Positions 1 to 5,501 of a stretch of DNA of 18,156 nucleotides are shown in pieces (positions within the stretch are counted from its first letter, which is position 1; the number at the start of each line of letters is the position of its first letter). Made by a program: the position numbers and the translations under genes. Under the pieces are notes generated by a model. The model made no database searches, was not told the origin of the DNA, and worked only from the letters and a program-made list of their open reading frames with translations. Source of the DNA: Acidobacteriota bacterium (lineage in GTDB: Bacteria > Acidobacteriota > Terriglobia > Acidiferrales > UBA7541). The stretch spans positions 1 to 18,156 of the forward strand of contig QHYO01000309.1 in assembly GCA_003224135.1 (NCBI GenBank), in the 5' to 3' direction.

Positions 1-48
1 CGACCTTCGGCTTAAAAGGCCGCTGCTCTACCACTGAGCTACGCCCCT
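1..48 (-). tRNA. tRNA-Lys(UUU), 5' part, cut by the window edge
   Basis: Read on the minus strand from 48 to 1, the sequence gives a 7-nt acceptor strand AGGGGCG, then TA, D-arm GCTC/GAGC with loop AGTGGTA, and an anticodon arm with loop CTTTTAA. The loop places anticodon TTT, so the amino acid is lysine. Four of the five anticodon-stem pairs form; the outermost is G-A. The variable loop begins at the window edge; the T arm and 3' end lie outside. The 3' end of the integrase remnant stops 7 nt upstream of the tRNA 5' end, on the same strand. Confidence 0.85.
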
Positions 49-55
49 AAACTCT

Positions 56-542
56 TTATTGCACAGCAACTTGTGAAGTAGCCGCTGTTTGACCGGTTTG
101 CCTTGTGTCACTTGTGGGGTCACCTGCTCCGAGCAGTGACACCACCACATGCAACTTGTTCGGACCGAGATGAGCGTAACGTCTAGTCATCGTCAAACTC
201 TTGTGCCCAGCAAATCCGCTTGAGCGGCGCTCCCTTCATTCTCAACCGGCTCGTAAACGTGGGACGCAAGTCGTGCCAATGAAAGTTCTTGAGCTTCGCT
301 TCAACTCCCGCGTCATCGAACCACTGACGGCCGTTTTCTAGAGACTCGCCCGTTTTTACAGATGTAAAGACGCGCCCTTTTCCGTCCCCGCTCTTCAATA
401 CCGTCTTGTGCGCACTGATAGCCGCGTCGTTTAACGGCACGTGCAACAGCTCCTCATTCTTTGTACGTGGAATGTGAAGCTCTCGGGACTTCCAGTCTAC
501 CATGTCCCACGTTAATCCGGTTATGCAGGCCGTTCCGCGGAA
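56..542 (-). pseudogene. Tyrosine-type site-specific integrase, N-terminally truncated and frameshifted
   Basis: This is the catalytic half of a phage/island integrase. From 542 the frame reads ITGLTWDMVDWKSRE, the usual strand before the catalytic core, and continues to HDLRPTFTS, which carries the catalytic His and Arg of HxxR; the usual His after that Arg is Pro. At about 209-213 the frame breaks: the original frame runs to a stop at 183-185, but another frame continues as AGHKSLTMTRRYAHLGP, supplying the catalytic GH and the nucleophile Tyr, and ends at TAA 58-56. Relative to the usual spacing about 8 nt seem deleted. The N-terminal arm-binding and core-binding domains and the first catalytic Arg are missing. 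It was presumably the recombinase that inserted an element at the neighbouring tRNA-Lys; it is now inactive. Confidence 0.85.
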
Positions 543-576
543 TCAAGACGCGCCGACCCAATCGCAAGTGCCTCAT
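526..576 (-). pseudogene. Excisionase-type helix-turn-helix fragment
   Basis: The minus-strand frame starting at ATG 576 reads MRHLRLGRRVLIPRNGL. This closely resembles the end of the MerR-like helix-turn-helix of excisionase/DNA-binding (HTH_17) proteins, where a motif of the type RHxRLGRRVLIPR is common. The helices that should precede it are absent and the frame loses similarity afterwards, overlapping the start of the integrase remnant. It is most simply explained as the tail of a xis-like gene fused by deletion to the middle of the integrase. The fragment is short, so the call rests on one motif. Confidence 0.45.
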
Positions 577-599
577 GATTGAGTCCTGCCACAATGACG

Positions 600-634
600 C
601 TTGTATATTTACATACAAGATCCTATTATTGCAC
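600..634 (+). promoter_or_regulatory. Putative promoter and operator of the SatD-family gene
   Basis: A perfect 7-bp inverted repeat, CTTGTAT at 600-606 and ATACAAG at 613-619, flanks a 6-bp spacer. It overlaps a possible -35 element TTGTAT (601-606), followed after 17 bp by a good -10, TATTAT (624-629). Transcription would start around 635-637, leaving a leader of only a few bases before the ATG at 641. A second inverted repeat, TTGCA 629-633 with TGCAA 642-646, straddles the start codon. The arrangement suggests repressor control; the gene's own C-terminal HTH is an obvious candidate, but that is inference. Confidence 0.4.
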
Positions 635-640
635 ATAAAT

Positions 641-1285
641 ATGCAAACCAAGAATCGCACCCACGGCGTCCTCATTGCGGATGTGGTCGAATCTCGCTCT
701 CACTCGCACCTCCGTTCCTCTCTCAACGAGAAGCTTCGGATTGCCAGCATCGCGCAATTGGATGACAAACTCATCCGCGTGCCTTACGCAATCACTGCCG
801 GAGATGAATTTCAGACAATAGCACCCCTCGTGGACTCTATCCCCAAGTTGATCCTAGACCTCAGAAGGCGTCTGCAGCCCCTTCAGTTGCGAATCGGAAT
901 TGGAATCGGGGCGATCCAGGGACCAATACGTCCTCCTGTAAATCGCATTGCCGGTCAAGCTTTCGAATTCGCACGAGCCGCCATCAACCAAATCAAGGAA
1001 ACAAGGAAATATCCGACGCTGACCGCTTTCCGTTCACATAACTCCGAACTCGACGAAATTGCAAACTTGGTCTACGGTCTCCATGACACCCTCCTCCGGC
1101 AAATTACCGCGAAACAATGGGAGACCATTGCCATCTATTTGATTAAGAATCGTGTGGACTATACAGCCAAAGCCTTGTCCATTGATATTTCTACCGCTTC
1201 ACGTAATCTAAAACGAGGATATTTCTGGCAAATCGAACACACGACGGTCGTCATGGAAAGCGTCCTCGGACGCGCCTTCCGATGA
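641..1285 (+). CDS. satD: SatD-family protein, cyclase-like domain plus C-terminal HTH
   Basis: The 214-residue product matches the SatD family (named from the Streptococcus mutans satABCDE acid-tolerance locus; biochemical role unknown). Residues 9-19 contain ADVVESR, residues 52-58 TAGDEFQ, and residues 84-92 RIGIGIGAI. These three blocks occur in the order and spacing of the metal-binding aspartates and central strand of class III nucleotide cyclases (D14 and D55 here). A helix around 103-118 resembles the cyclase helix that carries catalytic Asn/Arg, but those residues are not in register. Residues about 156-205 form a helix-turn-helix (KQWETIAIYL, then STASRNLKRG). The ATG at 641 is chosen for its position just after a promoter; a TTG at 629 is in frame. 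The next gene starts 37 bp downstream. The HTH could make it an autoregulator. Family call good; enzymatic activity unproven. Confidence 0.8.
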   Translation: MQTKNRTHGVLIADVVESRSHSHLRSSLNEKLRIASIAQLDDKLIRVPYAITAGDEFQTIAPLVDSIPKLILDLRRRLQPLQLRIGIGIGAIQGPIRPPVNRIAGQAFEFARAAINQIKETRKYPTLTAFRSHNSELDEIANLVYGLHDTLLRQITAKQWETIAIYLIKNRVDYTAKALSIDISTASRNLKRGYFWQIEHTTVVMESVLGRAFR

Positions 1286-1298
1286 TTGCATCGAAACG

Positions 1299-1319
1299 TA
1301 CAATATTGTTTTATTGCAC
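1299..1319 (+). promoter_or_regulatory. Palindrome and shared 9-mer before the DUF3307 gene
   Basis: The 37-bp gap holds a perfect 10-bp palindrome ACAATATTGT (1300-1309), overlapping a -10-like TACAAT (1299-1304), and then TTATTGCAC (1311-1319) just before the start codon. The same 9-mer lies just upstream of the SatD start (626-634). It may be a shared regulator or translation-control site; no clear -35 is seen, so an independent promoter is uncertain. Confidence 0.3.
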
Positions 1320-1322
1320 GAG

Positions 1323-2114
1323 ATGATACATCCAGCCTACAACCTCTTCCTGGCGATATACCTCGCCCATCTCCTCACCGACTTCGTTTTTCAGGCTACT
1401 CGGCTTGTCTCCAATAAACATTGGAACGAATGGCGCGGTTATCTCATTCATGGAGTTACGCACTACGTCGCACTCATGGCGATCGTTACGCTCGCCGACC
1501 CTCACCGACTCCCAACCCTATCTTTTCAGTTGCTTGCCGTTTCCCTCTCACTGGTCCATCTACTCGTGGACTGGGCCAAGGATTCTTTGACCAAGTCTCA
1601 TCGGATACCCGACAATGCCCTCGCGTTCGTAATGGATCAGGCAATCCATCTCGTTACTGTCATCGGAGCCGTCTTTCTCCTTGTTCACCCGTCACTCCAA
1701 ACGTTTGTTTTCTGGTTGGATCGAATTCGCCTTCTCCAGGAAAGCATTCTCCTGGTGAGTGTCGTCTATGTCCTTGTGATCTTTGGCGGCGGCTATTTTA
1801 TTCGGGCGCTCATCGTCCCTCTTTGGAAGGAAGAGGAGGGGCAAACAGCAAAGGAACACCGAGAAGTGATTAACGCCGGCCTGTATATCGGCTGGCTGGA
1901 ACGATTTCTTGTGTTGACTGCATTGTTCCTACAATCTCCCGCAACCGTCGGCTTCATTCTTGCTGCGAAATCGATTGCGCGCTATCCGGAACTCAAGTCC
2001 GTCCGCTTCGCGGAATATTTTCTGATTGGGACACTCCTTAGTGTCGCTATCGCCATCGGCGGAGCCATTGTCTTGCTCAAAGCCCTCTATGGTACCGTTG
2101 CTTTCGGAAAATGA
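1323..2114 (+). CDS. DUF3307 family polytopic membrane protein
   Basis: This 263-residue, very hydrophobic protein has about seven likely membrane segments (roughly 5-24, 40-58, 66-84, 106-125, 143-164, 190-212, 232-255). It matches DUF3307, a family often found beside SatD; its function is unknown. The conserved features are polar residues inside membrane helices: H16/D20/Q24 (AHLLTDFVFQ), H43/H47 (HGVTHY), H79/D83 (HLLVDW) and D105/H109 (DQAIHL). That is reminiscent of YdjM-type membrane metal-dependent hydrolases, though this is resemblance only. The C-terminal block, GWLERFL then GFILAAKSIARYPEL and FAEYFLIGTLLS, is typical of the longer family members. ATG 1323 is preferred; an in-frame TTG at 1314 would add three residues. 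It probably shares a transcript with the SatD gene. Confidence 0.8.
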   Translation: MIHPAYNLFLAIYLAHLLTDFVFQATRLVSNKHWNEWRGYLIHGVTHYVALMAIVTLADPHRLPTLSFQLLAVSLSLVHLLVDWAKDSLTKSHRIPDNALAFVMDQAIHLVTVIGAVFLLVHPSLQTFVFWLDRIRLLQESILLVSVVYVLVIFGGGYFIRALIVPLWKEEEGQTAKEHREVINAGLYIGWLERFLVLTALFLQSPATVGFILAAKSIARYPELKSVRFAEYFLIGTLLSVAIAIGGAIVLLKALYGTVAFGK

Positions 2115-2498
2115 GAATTAACCATCGCGTTCCTTGATCTAAGCCGCCTCCCAACACTCAAAATGTTTCACCCACCTGTCAAGCATGCCTCCTGTGCGGC
2201 ACAGCCGAACGATGCTCTACGCCCTACAAGTCAAGATCAATAACTTGGTGCACTCCCCTCCGTGAAGAAGGCGCAAGATTTCGCATAGCACCAAACAAGC
2301 TGCTACGAACGGCGCACCCACGGCCTTGCCAGCCAAGAGCGCAATACCACAACGATTCAGGTCACCCTCTCTGAGCACCTTCTGGTATCCAAGCCTTGAC
2401 GATTTGTGCGTTTGCTGGAACGTCGGTGCCGCTGCATGCCGCAGTGGGAATCGACAATCCTAGAACTCGCAGCCAACGACTTTGACAAACCGTACAGC
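2115..2498. other. Gene-free stretch, possible decayed sequence
   Basis: No ORF with family resemblance is seen on either strand between the DUF3307 gene and the 3' end of the hibernation-factor gene. Base composition is intermediate. One short frame without start codon (2289-2399, plus strand) contains NTTTIQVTLSEHLL, faintly like the beta-strand start of a ribbon-helix-helix antitoxin. There is no clear terminator hairpin. It probably marks the boundary between the island-like left edge and the core chromosome. Confidence 0.4.
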
Positions 2499-2858
2499 TT
2501 AGGAGAAGGCTTCAGCAGAGGTGCGCTCCCTGGGACGTTTGCGTTTCCATTCGTAATCTTTGCGAAGGCGAGACTGATGTTTTTTCACTTGGGCTTCGAT
2601 TTCGCTGAAGGCTTTTTTGCAGCATGCGCGGAGATGTCCGTTTTGCGCAGTGGCGTGCAAAGTGCCGGTCGGCAGATTGAGATTTAGCGCGAGCGCGTGT
2701 TCATCTTTTCGGGGAACTTTAGAAAATACTGCATGGAGTTGGACTAGCTCCGGCTGGTAATTCTTAAGAAGTACGTTCAGCTTACCGACTGCGTGTTCCA
2801 TCTCCTTCTCGACGGATTTGTGATTCTCGAGATCTTTGAAACTGACAGAGAGTTTCAT
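2499..2858 (-). CDS. hpf: Ribosome hibernation-promoting factor, short HPF/RaiA type
   Basis: The product (119 residues) belongs to the sigma-54-modulation/YfiA (HPF/RaiA) family, which binds the 30S decoding region and inactivates ribosomes in stationary phase or stress. It has the beta-alpha-beta-beta-beta-alpha layout: MKLSVSFKDLENHKSVEKEM at the N-terminus, a central ELVQLHAVFSKV strand, HALALNLNLPTGTLHATAQN, then the basic helix AFSEIEAQVKKHQSRL. The C-terminus is a basic tail (KRKRPRERTS). It lacks the roughly 60-residue dimerisation domain of long HPF, so it is the short form. ATG 2858 is chosen because the family fold begins there and AGGTG lies upstream with suitable spacing; a longer in-frame extension upstream has no family resemblance. 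It is divergent from the DUF72 gene. Confidence 0.9.
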   Translation of the reverse strand: MKLSVSFKDLENHKSVEKEMEHAVGKLNVLLKNYQPELVQLHAVFSKVPRKDEHALALNLNLPTGTLHATAQNGHLRACCKKAFSEIEAQVKKHQSRLRKDYEWKRKRPRERTSAEAFS

Positions 2859-2906
2859 ATGCGCACCTATAGGTTGAGTGAAAGGCGGAGGGTGGGACGC
2901 GGATTG

Positions 2907-2966
2907 AATCGGAATGCCGCATCGAGTTGAGCATAGCAATTGGGGATGCAGGGAGCAATTCCGATT
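2907..2966. repeat. Inverted repeat upstream of the hibernation-factor gene
   Basis: AATCGGAAT (2907-2915) and its exact reverse complement ATTCCGATT (2958-2966) are separated by 42 bp, about 50-110 bp upstream of the hpf start codon. It could be a leader hairpin or a pair of half-sites; with 9-bp arms and a long loop it could also be chance. Confidence 0.25.
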
Positions 2967-3086
2967 GCGAATCTGGTGCATGCGATTTTTGATGAACCAC
3001 AAACAGAGAAAAAAACCGATTTGAAGGTCGGCCGCTACAAAAGCCCGATGTGGACATGGTGATCGAGTCGATGCGGGACGATTGCG

Positions 3087-3114
3087 TTGACACGTCAGTG
3101 TATGGGCACATAGT
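3087..3114 (+). promoter_or_regulatory. Putative sigma70-type promoter of the DUF72 gene
   Basis: A perfect -35 TTGACA (3087-3092) is followed, after 16 bp, by CATAGT (3109-3114; four of six consensus bases). Transcription would begin near 3121, exactly at the GTG/ATG start region, implying a leaderless or almost leaderless mRNA. No Shine-Dalgarno sequence precedes the start, which fits. Confidence 0.45.
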
Positions 3115-3120
3115 CTGCGG

Positions 3121-4083
3121 GTGATGCGCAGAGCCGGAAAACAATCGGATGGAGCGGAAGTTGGTGTGAAGAACGAGAGCGCGCCTGCACCAGCGAGGAG
3201 CGCGAATGTTCGAGTGGGCCCGGCCGGCTGGTCGTATGCGGATTGGTCGGGTTACGCGTATCCGTCGCGAAAGCCGAAGGGATTTCACGAGGCAACGTAT
3301 CTGGCGGAATTTTTTGACACCATTGAAATCAATACAAGTTTTTACAATCCGATTCAGCCGGATCACGCGAAGCTTTGGGTGGAACGCGTTTCCGAGAACC
3401 GGAATTTTGTGTTCACAGCGAAGATGTGGCAGAAATTCACGCATGATCCTAGCCCGAGCGATGGGGATGAAAAACAAGTGCGCGCTGGATTCGACGTTTT
3501 GCGCGAAGCGGGTAAATTGGGAGCGGTGCTCCTGCAATTCCCTTTTTCCTTTCACCGCACGAACGAAACGACGACATATTTGGAAGGAGTGCTGAGGCGG
3601 TTCGCGGACTATCCGCTGGTGGTGGAGGTGCGGCATGCGACGTGGAATGTGCTGGAAGTTTTTGAATTGCTGCGCGAGCGCGGCGTGGGATTCTGCAATA
3701 TTGACCAGCCAGTGATTGGAAGATCGATCGCGCCGTCTGCTGAGCTAACGGGACCGGTTGGTTATGTGCGACTGCACGGACGCCGCTATGACACCTGGTT
3801 CAACGACGAGGCAATGGTGCCGAGTTTTGAGCGGTACAACTATTTGTACTCGGAGGAGGAGTTGCGGCCGTGGGCCATGCGAACGGCAAGCATTGCCGAA
3901 GCCGCGAAAGACGTATTCGTGATTACGAATAATCATTATCAAGCCAAGGGCGTGGTGAATGCGCTGCAGCTGATCAGCATGTTGAAAGAGTCCAAGGTAA
4001 AAGTGCCGGAACCGCTGCGAATCCAATATCCAGAACTGGAAAAAATCGCGAGCGAGCGGCCGAAAGAGCCACGATTGTTTTGA
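3121..4083 (+). CDS. DUF72 (YecE-like) family protein
   Basis: The 320-residue protein matches the DUF72/YecE family, a TIM-barrel-like fold of unknown activity, usually 240-300 residues. Signature blocks appear in order: VRVGPAGWSYADW near residue 29, FFDTIEINTSFYNP near residue 75, FVFTAKMWQKFTHDP, GAVLLQFPFSF, YPLVVEVRHATW, VGYVRLHGR, and VFVITNNHYQAKGVVNALQL near the C-terminus. The first roughly 28 residues are outside the conserved fold and rich in small residues. The start is GTG 3121 or ATG 3124; neither has a ribosome-binding site. The gene is complete. It converges with the small unknown gene at 4254-4478. Confidence 0.88.
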   Translation: MMRRAGKQSDGAEVGVKNESAPAPARSANVRVGPAGWSYADWSGYAYPSRKPKGFHEATYLAEFFDTIEINTSFYNPIQPDHAKLWVERVSENRNFVFTAKMWQKFTHDPSPSDGDEKQVRAGFDVLREAGKLGAVLLQFPFSFHRTNETTTYLEGVLRRFADYPLVVEVRHATWNVLEVFELLRERGVGFCNIDQPVIGRSIAPSAELTGPVGYVRLHGRRYDTWFNDEAMVPSFERYNYLYSEEELRPWAMRTASIAEAAKDVFVITNNHYQAKGVVNALQLISMLKESKVKVPEPLRIQYPELEKIASERPKEPRLF

Positions 4084-4253
4084 TAATTCAGGAAATTGTA
4101 GTGGTTGGGAAGCGGATCCTCCTCGATGCTGCCAGAGTTTTCGATTGTGCAAGCCAGAACTGAAGGGGGGCAGGGAGTTGGCATATCCGCTCCACAAAAA
4201 GACCGGAAAGAGTATGACTCTACTGGCGGGTGTCCCGGACCGAGGCAGGATAG

Positions 4254-4478
4254 TCAGCAAAGTTTTAGTGCTACGGCGTAGCCGGTAAGGAGGCCGTGGA
4301 AGAAGGCGCGCCGGACTTTCTGGTTTGAGTCCTTATAATGCCGCGAGGCGTCATCGAGAGCGCGGAGAAGTTTTTCGCGGCGGGCCTGACTCGGTCCCTG
4401 TCCACCGACAAGCTTTTCTACTAGGGCGAGAACGGCCTCATCATCAGCGATCGTGAATTTATGTGAATGGCGACGCAT
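4254..4478 (-). CDS. Small hypothetical helical protein
   Basis: This 74-residue protein is not recognised. It begins MRRHSHKFTIADDEAVLALV, has a charged middle (RREKLLRALDDASRHY) and a C-terminal amphipathic or weakly hydrophobic helix (FFHGLLTGYAVALKLC). It looks mainly alpha-helical and cytosolic. A strong GGAGGT lies 6 nt before ATG 4478, so that start is preferred over the in-frame GTG at 4484, which overlaps the Shine-Dalgarno sequence. That good ribosome-binding site supports a real gene despite its size. It is convergent with the DUF72 gene. Confidence 0.6.
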   Translation of the reverse strand: MRRHSHKFTIADDEAVLALVEKLVGGQGPSQARREKLLRALDDASRHYKDSNQKVRRAFFHGLLTGYAVALKLC

Positions 4479-4666
4479 GGTCACACCTCCGTTGTATTTT
4501 GTGGCTGGTACGTTGCGAGGGAAACCGGGCGGCCGCGCTTTTTTTCAAATATAAGTTCCAGGGACAGGATAACTCGAAATGGTTTGTATTTGCGCGCTCG
4601 AAAGAAGCGCGAAGGTGAAGCGCCGGCTCAGCCCCTGGCGCGACGGAGTCCAGGGTGAATCGCGGT

Positions 4667-4672
4667 TATAAT
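4667..4672 (+). promoter_or_regulatory. Consensus -10 box directly before the TonB-receptor start
   Basis: A perfect TATAAT lies 7 bp before ATG 4680, with no Shine-Dalgarno sequence between. If used, transcription would begin at or next to the ATG, giving a leaderless mRNA. No good -35 hexamer is seen at 16-18 bp upstream. Confidence 0.4.
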
Positions 4673-4679
4673 CGCGCCC

Positions 4680-5501
4680 ATGATTACAGGTCGGCGTGTG
4701 TTCGGTCGGGTGCTGCATTTCAGTTCCCTTTTGACGATACTTGCACCGTTTTGTCTTTTCTTTGGAGGCAGGCTCGAAGCGCAAGATTCTAATTCGCCAA
4801 GGGGGTCGACTCAGACGGGTGGTGCAGCTGCACAAGGACCGGCTGGCGGACAGGCAAATGCTGCGCAAGAGAGCGGCGGTCAAACGAATGGCAGGCAGGC
4901 GAGTGGCGGCGAGCGGCTATCGAGCGAAGAGGTTTCGAGCTTGCCGCTGAATGAACGCGACTTCAGCAAGCTGTTGCTGCTGGCCGCTGGAACGATGACA
5001 GACACAAACGGGGCGGCAAACTTTACGCAGCAATTTGCGGTGAACGGCCAACGCGGAACGGCGACGGTGTTTGCAATTGATGGTGCGGACACGACTGATC
5101 CGGAATTGGGCGGTGCAACGTTTTCAAATTTCAATGTGGATGCGATCCAGGAAGTGCAGGCGAGTTCGGGAGTGATGCCGGCGGAAATTGGGCACGGCGC
5201 GGCGGGCTTTACCAACGTGGTGACAAAATCAGGCGCCGAGCAGGTGCATGGCAGCGCGTTTGAATTTGTCCGCAACGCAGCATTCGATGCGAGAAATTAT
5301 TTTGATCATAACAGCGGACTGGATCAGCGGCGGATTCCGCCTTTCGCGAGAAATGAATTTGGAGTGACGAATGGCGGGCCACTGGTAATTCCGAAAGTCT
5401 ACGATGGGCGCGGTAAGACGTATTACTTTGGCGAGTACCAGGGATTCCGGCAGCGGAGCGCGCAGGGATTGATACGACGACATTTCCTGGCGACATGCTG
5501 A
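4680..5501 (+). pseudogene. TonB-dependent receptor (Oar-like), N-terminal part with plug domain
   Basis: First of three consecutive frames of one outer-membrane receptor (full span 4680-7830). It has a signal peptide ending near residue 35 (FGGRLEAQ), then a Gln/Gly/Ala-rich low-complexity stretch (residues 36-78), then a plug domain: LPLNERDFSKLLLLAAG, FAVNGQRGTATVFAIDGADT, VDAIQEVQ, GFTNVVTKSGAEQVHGSAF. The carboxypeptidase-regulatory-like domain usual in this family is absent, the low-complexity stretch standing in its place. True similarity ends at about 5453 (YFGEYQGFRQ); the correct continuation is in another frame, AERAGIDTTTFPGD from 5453. About a dozen residues are missing there compared with remembered relatives, so the lesion looks like a deletion rather than a single-base error. 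Confidence 0.8.

Noticed and set aside
461..1285. Longer start for the SatD-family gene at 461
   Set aside because: The added 60 residues overlap the integrase/excisionase remnants on the other strand and precede the promoter; family similarity starts after 641.
2782..3636. 284-residue minus-strand frame over the hpf/DUF72 region
   Set aside because: It is antisense to the DUF72 gene and overlaps the hpf start; no family resemblance was seen.
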